Shown here in pieces: positions 9,297-18,082 of a DNA stretch of 64,000 nt (positions within the stretch are counted from its first letter, which is position 1; every line of letters begins with the position of its first letter). A program made the position numbers and the translations under genes. The notes below the pieces were generated by a model that saw only the letters and a list, made by a program, of their open reading frames with translations, had not been told where the DNA came from and ran no database searches. The DNA comes from JAFGPS01 sp964570855 (lineage in GTDB: Bacteria; Planctomycetota; Phycisphaerae; Sedimentisphaerales; Anaerobacaceae): positions 1 to 64,000 of the forward strand of contig CAZMZR010000005.1 of the NCBI GenBank assembly GCA_964570855.1. The letters run 5' to 3'.

Positions 9297-10730
9297 ATGA
9301 AGATTGTGTTCCTAAAAATTAGCAAAATCGGTTTGTTTATTGTATTTCTATGTCTTACCCAAATTCTCATCCCGGCAGTTTCTCCATGCAAGGCTCGTGA
9401 ACAGGAGTCTATGGGGCAGTTGAAGCTTGAGGGCGGCAGCGTCCGGCAGTTGACTCTTCGCCGGAAGGATGGACAAACGGAAAAGTTCAATCAGCCGGAG
9501 CAGATTATAAGCCTACCTTTGGGAGAATACCAATTACAACAAGTAGATCTGGTCGATGGATATAAATGCCGGGTATTGAGATTTCCCAAACATGATTGGA
9601 TAAAGGTTACCGAGGACAAACCGGCGGTCTTAAAAGTTGGTGCCCCTCTTAAACAAACAGTCGAGGTGAAACGACAGGGCAGAATGCTTGTATTGAATTA
9701 CAAGCTGTTTGGAATCGGCGGGGAGAACTATACAGGTGGTAACAGAGAAAAGCCGCCGAGTTTTTCGGTTTATAAAGGTGACCAGATATTAGACTCAGGT
9801 CAATTTCAATACGGCTGAGGCGGCACATGTTCGTACTCGTGGCGGGTACCTTTAACAAAATTCGGTGAATTGAAGTTCGTCGCTTCCATGGATATCGGTG
9901 ATTTGGGACCGAAATATAGCGAAGCGACGGTGTATAACTGGAAATTGTATCATAGCATTCCCTCTTTGATGCCGTGGTTTATTTTGCTTGGTGCAATCGT
10001 TCTGGAAAAAACTAATCGCAATCCTCAGGCGTTACTTATTTTCATACCGTTGTTTATAATATTTTTGCTCTGGCTTGGATTTGTTTTTCTATTAAATATT
10101 CCATTCTCTGCTAAAGCGCAGTTCGATCCGATTATCGTTTCATATTCTGTGGGTATTGCTATGTTATGGTTGTTGGTTCACAAATTTGGCAATCGAAAGC
10201 GATTGGTTAGATTTATTTTTGCTTTTGGTGTTATGGCGGTTATCGGTATCGTAGGTTCTATCTCATACGCCGGACTGGAATTTTCTCAACAAAACTTTGC
10301 ATTGCTGATGATGTTGGCTATTTTATCGTTTGCAATGCTGTTAGGTTTTGTCATGGCGGGCTGGCAATGCAGAAATAGATATGGTCATGTTCGTTTTATA
10401 TTATGGTTGGCTTTCTGGACTATAGTTTCAACTCTCATGTGCATACTTGTTTTTTATTCGATTTTCTTTCTTGTAGAGCAAATTTCTGTTGAGTTTTCGA
10501 GGGTATTTTTGGTGTTATTAATATCTGGGTCGATAACAGGATTGATTTCGTTTTTAATTAATCTGCCATTTATGATTTTAGCATTCATCAATCCATTCTT
10601 CCGTAAGAGGTTTTATGCCTGTTTGCGTTTGAGGTCGATGCCTGCAATTGCGGATTACGATTCAGGAAAAGAGATTCTAAATGGGCGGTTCCTTGATCCG
10701 GGAAAAACCGAAGATAACATTTATAGCTGA
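9297..10730 (+). CDS. Selenoprotein, YGU-GGTC family, with polytopic membrane C terminus
   Basis: One reading frame of 477 residues if the in-frame TGA at 9816-9818 is read as selenocysteine (residue 174). Conventional calling would split it into a 174-codon gene and a separate membrane-protein gene starting at a TTG. Residues about 5-30 are a signal peptide or anchor; about 40-170 are a beta-rich extracytoplasmic domain ending FQYG; then U-Gly-Gly-Thr-Cys and SYSWRVP, a DLGP segment, and seven or eight membrane segments. The U and Cys form a UxxxC pair, suggesting redox chemistry. The same motif and TGA recur at 12073 and 25765. A SECIS-like hairpin lies at 9833-9849. I chose the ATG at 9297 over 9258 because it opens the signal sequence directly. 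The function is unknown. Confidence 0.87.
9833..9849 (+). promoter_or_regulatory. SECIS-like hairpin for UGA 9816
   Basis: Arms 9833-9839 (GTACTCG) and 9843-9849 (CGGGTAC) pair over 7 bp with one T-G wobble, closing a TGG loop at 9840-9842. The loop starts 22 nt after the TGA, within the range used by bacterial SECIS elements. The loop triplet is also the codon of the conserved Trp in SWR. Confidence 0.8.
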
Positions 10731-10887
10731 AAAACGACGATAGGGTCAAGGTTGCCGGAAGAAAAGTAGAAAAATGTAAAAAAATTGTTACATTTCATCG
10801 AAGTTTTCGTCTTAATATATAAGGTGTGGGATTAATAGCGACGCATATTCTAATTAATGTTGGAATCCTAAATTTTGAGGCTCGGAG

Positions 10888-12309
10888 ATGATAAAAAAAA
10901 TGAATTTGTGTCTTATTATAATCGGCCTGTTTATTCTGGCGGCGAATGCTCGTGCACAGGATGAGCAATGGCTCCAGTATCATTCGGCCCGTGAGGTTCA
11001 ACTGATTGGATTTAGTCTGAATTATAAGAATCTGGAAGTCATCACCGACAAGCCGGCCGGGGTGGAGATGCCACAGTTCAAGTCGAAGGATATACTATTC
11101 GCCAAATGGCCGACACCTATGATTCAAAGCGGTTACATTTTGCTGGCACTGGATAAAACTCACAAACGCGGCTCACATGATAATCTTTATATAGACTCGA
11201 ACGGTGACGGCAATCTAAGCGACGAAACCGCTATAAAAGCATATCGCACTACGCAAAATAATATGTATTTCGGGCCGGTGAAAGTAGTTTTCCAGATAGA
11301 AGACGGCCCCGTGACGTATCATTTCAACATTCGGTATTACAGCTCTGGTAACAATAAAAGAAGAAGGATATACGCGACAACGGGCTGCTGGTATGAAGGT
11401 GACATTACTGTCGATGGGATTAAAAAACACTGCGTGATTTTCGACTACAATGTAAATGGGACGTTTAATGACAAATCCCTCGAAGCCGGCGAATCCGACC
11501 GTATCAGAATCGGTGAGTTAGACAGTCGAGCCACACGTTTTGTAGGCAACTACATCAAGGTTGACGGCAAATTGTACCGTCCTGAGATTGCGCGTGATGG
11601 TGCGTATATAAAGATAACCAGGGCGGATGATGTGAATTTCGGGAACATCCGGCTGCCGGAATCGATCACCGAGTTTTCCGCAGGCGGTGAGAACGGACTA
11701 TTTACAATTAATCCTGAAAATGGAACCGGTTCACTACCTGTCGGGAGATATAAAATCAGTAGTTGGGCCGTCGAGCGCAAGGACGACAAAGATACGCAGT
11801 GGAAAATGGAGGGAACTCAATACTACTACAGCGGAAAAGGATATTTCGATATTACCGAGACCGATGAGGCGGAACTTAGCATTGGTGAGCCGGTTATATC
11901 CACACTTGAAGCATCGTTTCGGGATGGAATGCATTACTTTCGTCAGGCCGTCAAAGGTCGGGACGATGAGCGGATTGAATTGACCCGCAACGGTACCCGG
12001 CCGCAGGCCCCGAAACTGAATATAAAGAGCGAAGACGGAAAATATGACAGGACCTATAGTTTCAGGTATGGGTGAGGTGGCACATGTTCGCTCTCGTGGC
12101 GAGAGCCGAAAAACGTAAAAGGGCCTTTTACTGCGACACTGATGATTAGTTCCCCGTTTAAGATACAAAATGAACCTTACGTTATAGCGGCCCGGACAAG
12201 TGAGCCCGGGGCGCCGGCCAGGCATAATCTATTGGCGACGGTTGTTGTTTTATCTATCGTGGCGGCCGGTGTGATTGTCTTTGCGTTTATTAAAAGAACG
12301 GCATCGTAA
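10888..12309 (+). CDS. Selenoprotein, YGU-GGTC family, with C-terminal anchor
   Basis: A 473-residue frame with an in-frame TGA at 12073-12075 (Sec at residue 396) and a TAA stop at 12307-12309. It has a signal peptide (hydrophobic to about residue 22). A large beta-rich region includes a calcium-loop-like DSNGDGNLSDE at about residues 107-117 and a similar DYNVNGTFND further on, reminiscent of EF-hand or dockerin loops. Then comes the shared C-terminal domain with FRYG-U-GGTC and SLSWREP. The 77 residues after U contain a homologous strand segment and end in a single membrane helix (about residues 445-467). It lies 157 bp after the first paralogue on the same strand, so the two are a tandem pair. 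The function is unknown; redox activity of the U/Cys pair is inferred. Confidence 0.87.
12090..12106 (+). promoter_or_regulatory. SECIS-like hairpin for UGA 12073
   Basis: Perfect 7-bp stem: GCTCTCG (12090-12096) with CGAGAGC (12100-12106), loop TGG at 12097-12099, 22 nt after the TGA. Relative to the copy at 9833, stem positions 2 and 3 changed on both arms (T-A to C-G and A-T to T-A). Pairing is therefore kept while the encoded residue changes from Tyr to Leu. Confidence 0.85.
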
Positions 12310-12395
12310 GTAATAGTAAACGGCTGTTTATTATATTGATAATTCAATTGTTATAAAGATGCGGAAGGGGAGATTGTATGCCCAGAAATTTTTTT

Positions 12396-13271
12396 TCACT
12401 TTTCTTCGACCGTTTTTTTACTAATTGGTTTTTTGCTTTTGCTCAGTGTCTCATCGAAAATGCTGCTTAGTGTCAGTGCTTCGGGGGCGCATTGGGTGCA
12501 TTCGAGACAGCGGATACAACTCAGGTCGTTCGGACTTTTCTCCGGCGCTATGCCGTATTCACACAGCCTGTGACAGAATTTGCAGTCGGTGCATTTGTCG
12601 GCATTGAAGTGCAGAAAAAAGGCTGAGAAACGGTTGAAAAGAGAAAATATCGCTCCGAGCGGACATAATACTCTGCACCACGGCCTTTTAACGAAGAAAA
12701 CTGCTATTATAAACAACACGAGCACGGTCATTTTAATCTCGTTCGGCCAGATAATCCGCTGCCCGCTTTTCACCTGGCCGGCCATATTCGGTACCGCAGT
12801 TTCTACCGCCCCGGCGGGGCAAATCCGGCATATAAAAAGCGGATGCCCTTCGCCGAAGAAGTAGGGGATAAGTAATACCGCCCCGATCAGCATTACATAA
12901 CGAAAATAGCCGGTGAATTTCGGCAGGTCGTATTTCGGCGTCGGGATTTTTGCGAACAAATCCTGCAGGAGTCCGAAGGGACATACCCAGCCGCATATCA
13001 GCGTGCCGAACAAAACACCAACCGTGACAAGTATGCCGATTGCGATGAAGGGAAACACGTGCAGTGCGCTGAACTGGGCCATGACGCCGATAGGGCAGGC
13101 GAAAGTAGCCAGCGGACATGCGTAGCAGTGAAAGACCGGCGAGCAGACCGTATGCAAACGCAGGCCCAGCGGATCCAGCCAGAGGAGCAGGAACGCCGTC
13201 TGAATCCACATGCGCCAGCCGAGCAGTTTCGAGGATATTGTACTTGTCAATTTTTTGACCATGGCCACCAT
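12396..13271 (-). CDS. NapH/NosR-type membrane polyferredoxin
   Basis: A 291-aa membrane iron-sulfur protein of the NapH/YccM type, which passes electrons between the quinone pool and extracytoplasmic redox partners. There are about five hydrophobic segments, Cys-Pro motifs CACPIG-like (TFACPIG), GWVCPFG, CRICPAG and RVLCPLG, and two C-terminal 4Fe-4S clusters (CTDCKFCHRLCEYG and CIRCLECTQCAPEA). The ATG at 13271 has AAGGG upstream and lies inside the SECIS hairpin of the preceding small selenoprotein, whose stop is at 13281. This position suggests that it supplies electrons to that selenoprotein; this is inference. Confidence 0.85.
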   Translation of the reverse strand: MVAMVKKLTSTISSKLLGWRMWIQTAFLLLWLDPLGLRLHTVCSPVFHCYACPLATFACPIGVMAQFSALHVFPFIAIGILVTVGVLFGTLICGWVCPFGLLQDLFAKIPTPKYDLPKFTGYFRYVMLIGAVLLIPYFFGEGHPLFICRICPAGAVETAVPNMAGQVKSGQRIIWPNEIKMTVLVLFIIAVFFVKRPWCRVLCPLGAIFSLFNRFSAFFLHFNADKCTDCKFCHRLCEYGIAPEKSPNDLSCIRCLECTQCAPEALTLSSIFDETLSKSKKPISKKTVEEK

Positions 13272-13275
13272 GGTC
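13257..13275 (-). promoter_or_regulatory. SECIS-like hairpin for UGA 13290, overlapping next start codon
   Basis: On the minus strand GACCATGG (13275-13268) pairs perfectly with CCATGGTC (13264-13257) over 8 bp, loop TGG (13267-13265). The loop begins 23 nt after the TGA. The initiation codon of the polyferredoxin gene (13271-13269) is within the 5' arm. Hairpin shape, loop and spacing match the elements at 9833, 12090 and 25730 although the coding context is unrelated. Confidence 0.83.
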
Positions 13276-13280
13276 CCTTT

Positions 13281-13541
13281 TTAACTGCCTCACGTCGGGC
13301 AGGTTTCAGGAGGCTTTTCACCTTCTAAGTATGTTTGTTTAATCTCTCCGGATTCATCTCTAATCACACCGCCGACCGAGACATCTTTAACCAAGGCCGG
13401 TTCCTGCTTGAAAGTCGTAACGGAACCTCCTTTTACCGGGGTGGTAATCTCGGTGGAATGAAAGAAAGCGCCGTAGGAAAACAAAGCAACTCCGAGCAGA
13501 ATGAAAAGGCCGACGATGATCATTTTTGTCTGTTTTTTCAT
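13281..13541 (-). CDS. Small anchored selenoprotein ending CPTUGS
   Basis: An 86-residue protein if the TGA at 13290-13292 is decoded as Sec (residue 84); Gly, Ser and TAA follow. Residues about 7-28 form an N-terminal membrane anchor, the rest is extracytoplasmic, and the C terminus is Cys-Pro-Thr-U, a CxxU redox motif close to the end of the chain. A Cys at the U position would give CPTC, an ordinary thiol-disulfide pair. The tRNA-Sec gene lies 102 bp upstream on the same strand, and the polyferredoxin gene begins 9 bp downstream. The SECIS-like hairpin is at 13257-13275. The exact function is unknown; a thiol/selenol redox partner of the polyferredoxin is my inference. Confidence 0.83.
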
Positions 13542-13643
13542 CTGAAAGTTACCTTGTTAATACTGCATTTCCGGAATTTTTACATTTTATATATCGGCAA
13601 AACATACGAAAATAGTGCGTTTTTGTTCACAGCCATCGTTAAA

Positions 13644-13738
13644 TGGCGGAGGCGAATGGGAATCGAACCCACCCGGGACCTTATCGACCCCACACTGGTT
13701 TTGAAGACCAGGGGCACCACCAGGCACCAGTCACCTCC
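13644..13738 (-). tRNA. selC: Selenocysteine tRNA, anticodon UCA
   Basis: A 95-nt tRNA including an encoded CCA. The acceptor stem is 8 bp (GGAGGTGA with TTCGCCTCC minus one), longer than the usual 7, as in bacterial tRNA-Sec. The anticodon arm is CTGGT-CTTCAAA-ACCAG, giving anticodon TCA, which reads UGA. A long variable arm (around GTGGGGTCGATAAGGTCCC) and a T arm with TTCGATT follow. The discriminator base is G. These are the hallmarks of SelC. Confidence 0.95.
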
Positions 13739-14644
13739 ACGAGAGCTTCGTATATTATCGAATATCATCATATATAATCCGCTTTCCCCGGTCAATGAAC
13801 TCTATGGACAGAAGACAGAAGACGGAGGACGGATGACCGAGTTATATGTCTGCCTTTGCCGTAAGGCATCCTGTGGACTGTCATCTGTCATCTACCTTTG
13901 GGTTTGAAAATTCGCTTTGATTGGGTTTGTTTTTCATTTTTTCTACTGTCTTCTGCCTTCGGTTTTCTGTCTTCTGTCGTTACGGATTGGGTTTGTTTTT
14001 ACTAAGTGTCCAATCGCTCATTTCTGCGATAATTCCTTGTTAATAATAGACTTAAACTGACTTGACTTTTTCCGAAATTGGGTTTGTTTTTTCAAATCGC
14101 CCCGATTTGTAGAGAGTTCTCTACATTTGTCGAATCCTATCCTTTTTAGGACCCGCCAATAAATTGACGGGCTAAATATTGAGTTTTGAACATTTGGATT
14201 TTTGAACATTCCAAGATTGTTTAGGATTTCGGATTTAGTGCTTAGAATTTTTGGGCTTGTTCTGCATTCGCTATTCGATATTCATTATTCAATTATTTGA
14301 TACATATTGTACCAAAAAACCGCCGAAATACAAACCAAATCCTCGTTTTTCGGCGAAAAATGTCCATGACTTATCCCCCGCTACTTAGTTTTGCTTTGCA
14401 AAACTACGGGGGTGTATCTGGTATTGCGTATTGAGTTGTGCGTATTGCGTATAAAGAAAAGGCAAAACCGAATGGATCCGGCCAACGATTTTAATATCGA
14501 CCCGGATGTCTTTAATCCTCCCGGCTTTCCTGGATCACCTGCGCGAACAGGAGAGGGAAGATGCCAAGGCAATCGAAAGTGGACACACGAGCCCTGGAGA
14601 GATACAATGCTCAAAGAAATACTATCGACAAGAAGGAGTGTACC
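13739..14644. repeat. Long spacer with TTGGGTTTGTTTTT repeats
   Basis: About 900 bp without a convincing gene. ATTGGGTTTGTTTTT-type units occur at about 13920-13934, 13986-14000 and 14078-14092. Purine/pyrimidine-biased stretches (GACAGAAGACAGAAGACGG and CTGTCTTCTGCC...TCTGTCTTCTGTCG) lie between about 13805 and 13980 and can pair with each other. Read on the minus strand these give spurious 'KKTNPI/KKQTQF' peptides. TAGTTTTGC/GCAAAACTA arms near 14386-14405 form a hairpin. The last part is the leader of the gene at 14645. Confidence 0.6.
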
Positions 14645-15895
14645 ATGCGTATCATAACGAGTGCTTTTGCGATCCTGCTCATGGCGAGTGCCTGTGTCCA
14701 TGCCCAAACCGATATTCCGACCGACTGGATCGACCCGGATACCGGACATCGGGTCATCCGTTTATCACGCGAGGACGGCAGCCAAAGCTCCTACTTCCAC
14801 CAGAACGAGTTTACCCCCGACGGCAGGAAACTGGTCTTTACCTCGCCGAGCGGGCTCTACACCGTAGACCTGGAGACCCGTGCGATTGAACAGATTCGAG
14901 AGGGACGAATCCGCTTAATCTGCGTTGGCCGCAAGACGGGCCGGGCCTTTTACATATCCAGAGGCGACCAGGGAATGGCGATTTGGGCCGTGGACCCGGC
15001 AACCAAAGAAGACATTAAAATCGTCGATGTCCCCCGCGGCCTGTCGATTGCCAATATAAATTGCGACGAGACATTAGCCGGAGGCACGTTCGACCTTAAT
15101 CCGCCGCAAAGGTCCGGCGGCCCGCGCTCAGGCCGGCGCCCGGGTTTCGGCACCCCGAATACGGATCGTGACATGCAGCTTATCACTATCGATTTGAAAA
15201 ACGGCGAAGTCAACAAGTTCAACGAGAGCCGTGCCTGGCTGAACCACGTGCAATTCTCCCCGACCGACCCGCATCAAATGCTCTTTTGTCACGAGGGAAC
15301 CTGGCAGCTCATGGACCGGACCTGGATCATCCGCACCGACGGCGCCGGATTGACCAACGTCCAGCCACGTTTCATGAACTTTCAAATCAACGGCCACGAG
15401 TTCTTCAGCCCGGACGGCAAGAGTATCCTGTATGACCTGCAGACGCCGCGCAGCCACGTTTTCTGGGTTGGTCGCTACGACATCGAGACCAAGACGCGGA
15501 CGTGGTACAACCTGCAGAAGAAGGAGTGGTCCGTGCACTTCAATATCTCGCCGGACCAGACGCTCTATTGCGGCGACGGCGGCGGACCCAACAGCGTGGC
15601 TGCGCCGGATAACGGCCAATGGATATACCTCTTCCGGCCGCATTTGATCCCGCCGGTGACCGGCGGCGCCAGCGACCCGAACACTCTGATACGCAGTGGC
15701 TATTTCGAATCAGAGAAGCTCGTCAACCTAACTAAGCATAACTACTCGCTGGAGCCGAACTGTCAGTTCACGCCAGATGGCAAGTGGATTGTCTTCCGCT
15801 CCGACCTTTTCGGTCCGACACATGTTTACGAGGTCGAGGTGGCTAAGGCCGCTGACGCGGACAAGGCGGCGATGGAAAAGACGCCCAAGGATTAA
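14645..15895 (+). CDS. Oligogalacturonate lyase-like protein (PL22), exported
   Basis: A 416-aa protein with a signal peptide (residues 1-20, ending VHAQ). It is a beta-propeller enzyme of the oligogalacturonide lyase family (PL22), which cleaves unsaturated pectin dimers by beta-elimination. Visible family features are the start of the mature protein (TDWIDPDTGHRVIRLS), repeated propeller strands with FTPDGRKLVF, FSPDGKSILY and FTPDGKWIVFRSD, and a His-containing NYSLEPNCQF segment. The start at 14645 follows AAGGAG; an upstream ATG at 14561 lacks this and would hide the signal peptide. Other PD40-propeller functions remain possible. Confidence 0.8.
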   Translation: MRIITSAFAILLMASACVHAQTDIPTDWIDPDTGHRVIRLSREDGSQSSYFHQNEFTPDGRKLVFTSPSGLYTVDLETRAIEQIREGRIRLICVGRKTGRAFYISRGDQGMAIWAVDPATKEDIKIVDVPRGLSIANINCDETLAGGTFDLNPPQRSGGPRSGRRPGFGTPNTDRDMQLITIDLKNGEVNKFNESRAWLNHVQFSPTDPHQMLFCHEGTWQLMDRTWIIRTDGAGLTNVQPRFMNFQINGHEFFSPDGKSILYDLQTPRSHVFWVGRYDIETKTRTWYNLQKKEWSVHFNISPDQTLYCGDGGGPNSVAAPDNGQWIYLFRPHLIPPVTGGASDPNTLIRSGYFESEKLVNLTKHNYSLEPNCQFTPDGKWIVFRSDLFGPTHVYEVEVAKAADADKAAMEKTPKD

Positions 15896-15910
15896 TATTA
15901 GATTAATAGG

Positions 15911-17378
15911 GTCGCATCTTTTTTTTACATCTTATTTACAGGTAACTCCTATGAATTCCGTCCACAGTTATGTTCAAGTTAGTCTTCGTTTGAAGAATCT
16001 TTATGCCTGGACATCTTGTTCGGTGGCAAGTGCTAAGGCTAACTCTTCACTTAACTTTTCAACAAGTGCTTTTACGGGTACAATTTCGGTGCACCTGTAA
16101 GCTTCTGTACCGGCAAATACAAAAGATTCATCGAGTTTTCCCTGTGCAGCATTTGCAAGGACCTGAGCGATACAGTAAGGTGCCTTCTTAGGATCACAGG
16201 TTTTGAGACATTTATAATTACACTTAAAAGGTATGGTCTTACCCTGTTTGATTTTTTCAACAAAACTGTTATTTATAATTCTTCCCGGCAATCCGACAGG
16301 ACTTTTTATGATTATTATATCCTCAGCCTTAGCATTTAAATAAGCCTGCTTGAAATTGTCGTGGGCATCACATTCATCTGTACAGACAAAACGAGTTGCC
16401 ATTTGGACTCCGGAAACACCTAATTTGAGAAAATGGGCAATATCTTTACCATCAAAGATTCCTCCCGCAGCAATAACAGGTATAGCAGGTGTGAAATTAT
16501 CAGCGATCTTAACTACTTCTTTAATTATTTGTTCGAGTGCAGAGACAGTTCCATCTGTTATTGACTCATAGGAATAGCCCAAATGACCACCTGCTTTAAC
16601 GCCTTCGGCAATTACGGCGTCAGGCAGTTTATTAAAACGGTTTTTCCATCTTTTACAGATGATTTGAAAAGCTCTTGCTGAGGAAACGACAGGAATTAAT
16701 TTAATATCCTTGCCATTAAGGTATTCGGGCAAATTCAACGGCAAACCTGCACCGGAGATTATTAAATCAACATCCTCCTCGACAGCGGTTTTTACGAGGT
16801 TGTCATAATCGGAAAGAGCAACCATTATGTTGACACCAATTATTCCGCTGGTCAGGCTTTTTGCTTTTCTAATTTCGTATCTTAAAGCTTCTTCATTGAC
16901 TCTCACAAATTCAGAGCCCGGGAAGTTTTCAAATTGTCCTAATCCGACACTGGCGATAATCCCGGCACATCCCGTGTTTGCTACAGCAGAAGCCAGATTT
17001 GCTCTTGATACTCTGACGCCCATTCCACCTTGTATGATAGGCGGACTTATTTCCAGGTTTCCTATTTTCAGAGCTGGTATGCGATCCACGTACATAAAAT
17101 TCCTTGCTAAGTAAAAACTAGTAGAATATAAGAAACGATGATAATAGCAGATATAAAGAATGCTACTTCGGGGCGATGTCTCATACCAAATTTACAGAAA
17201 AAAATTACACTAACTGCTGTGTCAACGTTCTATTAAACAATCATTTAAATTTAACAACCAATTTATACTATTAGTATCGTCATAGCACAACAAATATTTT
17301 TTATACGAAAATATAATCAAAATAGAATAAAAAAATAAAGTCACATCTTTTTACAACTTATTTACAGGTAACTCTTAT
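15911..17378. repeat. Imperfect direct repeats flanking a 1.4-kb gene cassette
   Basis: About 40 bp at 15911-15952 recurs at 17340-17378 with a few changes; both contain TTATTTACAGGTAACTC exactly. The enclosed segment holds only the nitronate-monooxygenase-like gene, which is visibly more AT-rich in its codons than its neighbours. This suggests insertion with duplication, or recombination between repeats. No transposase is present. Confidence 0.55.
16001..17095 (-). CDS. Nitronate monooxygenase / FabK-like flavoprotein
   Basis: A 364-aa TIM-barrel FMN enzyme of the 2-nitropropane dioxygenase superfamily. Typical features are PPIIQGGMGVRVS near residue 17, IGVNIMVAL, ISGAGLPLNLP, KAGGHLGYS, IPVIAAGGIFDG and GVQMATRFVCTDECDAH. 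The family includes nitronate monooxygenases and enoyl-ACP reductase FabK; the C-terminal Cys-rich segment (CNYKCLKTCDPKKAPYC) is like that seen in many anaerobe members. It is more AT-rich than its surroundings and bounded by direct repeats, pointing to acquisition. Substrate not determined. Confidence 0.8.
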   Translation of the reverse strand: MYVDRIPALKIGNLEISPPIIQGGMGVRVSRANLASAVANTGCAGIIASVGLGQFENFPGSEFVRVNEEALRYEIRKAKSLTSGIIGVNIMVALSDYDNLVKTAVEEDVDLIISGAGLPLNLPEYLNGKDIKLIPVVSSARAFQIICKRWKNRFNKLPDAVIAEGVKAGGHLGYSYESITDGTVSALEQIIKEVVKIADNFTPAIPVIAAGGIFDGKDIAHFLKLGVSGVQMATRFVCTDECDAHDNFKQAYLNAKAEDIIIIKSPVGLPGRIINNSFVEKIKQGKTIPFKCNYKCLKTCDPKKAPYCIAQVLANAAQGKLDESFVFAGTEAYRCTEIVPVKALVEKLSEELALALATEQDVQA

Positions 17379-17683
17379 AGCTTCAATCCGGTGTTTGTTA
17401 ATAACTGTCTTAATTTCACATCCCTCAGAAATTAATGGTGGGGTACCTGTGGCAGTCCTATGGACTCCTTATGGAGAACCAAGCCTCCATCCTACGATTT
17501 ATTCTGTTCGTAAAAGACCATTGCGTGTGAGCCGCAACGTTGGAGGGAAAATTTTCCAGAAAAATTGTAACGTTTTTCAAATAAAGCGCCTCTTATATAA
17601 GAGAGATTCAATTCTTAATGAAAGTATGAGTTGGAAAGTATATTTTGGTTAAGTTTCTTGTTTTAAAGAAGGGAGAATTCCTT
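17096..17683. other. Intergenic region with an ahpD tail fragment
   Basis: Nearly 590 bp. It contains the second flanking repeat (17340-17378), a short GC-rich stretch at about 17430-17490, and on the minus strand a 13-codon remnant of an AhpD-like C terminus (listed separately). I see no intact gene. Confidence 0.5.
17492..17533 (-). pseudogene. AhpD-like C-terminal fragment (13 codons)
   Basis: The minus strand encodes GSHAMVFYEQNKS and a TAG stop, matching the end of the SelD-AhpD fusion (GSPAMVFYEQQKNS). Twenty-one bases (17504-17524) are identical to 20074-20094. No upstream domain remains. It is one of three copies of this tail in 2.6 kb. Confidence 0.65.
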
Positions 17684-17953
17684 ATGTTTCGCTCAATCGA
17701 TGTGAAAAGTGTTCTAATTGGCGGCCTGTTGGCGGTGATGATTTTATGTTTAGCTGGAGCTGTACCTTTTGTGCCGCCGGAGGAATATGGACGGTTCCAG
17801 ATCGTAACGAATGAAAGTCACGCTTTCATTCTGGATTCTGCAACCGGCCAGGTCTGGTCATCAATGTTTCCAGATCCTCAATTAGGTCTTATTGTAGATC
17901 CTGATCCGAATTTCCATGCTCCCAAGACATCCCATGCGGAAGTTGCTTTGTAA
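17684..17953 (+). CDS. Small anchored hypothetical protein
   Basis: 89 aa. It starts at the ATG preceded by AAGAAGGGAGAA. Residues about 10-30 are an N-terminal membrane helix, followed by a short beta-rich segment (GRFQIVTNESHAFILDSATGQVWS) resembling the one-strand-repeat small anchored proteins common in Planctomycetota. It ends with a normal TAA. Function unknown. Confidence 0.6.
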   Translation: MFRSIDVKSVLIGGLLAVMILCLAGAVPFVPPEEYGRFQIVTNESHAFILDSATGQVWSSMFPDPQLGLIVDPDPNFHAPKTSHAEVAL

Positions 17954-18082
17954 CGATAACTTGTCGAAACTTTATCTTACTGCAGGATCTTACGATGGAA
18001 CGAACGAGTCATCCTGTCCGGATGGGTCAAAATTCTATTAATGTTAATCCGTGTCTAAGATGCAGGATTTTCAGGTAGTTGG

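Noticed and set aside
13739..14350. Spacer repeats as a CRISPR array
   Set aside because: Units are short, degenerate and irregularly spaced, and no cas genes are present.
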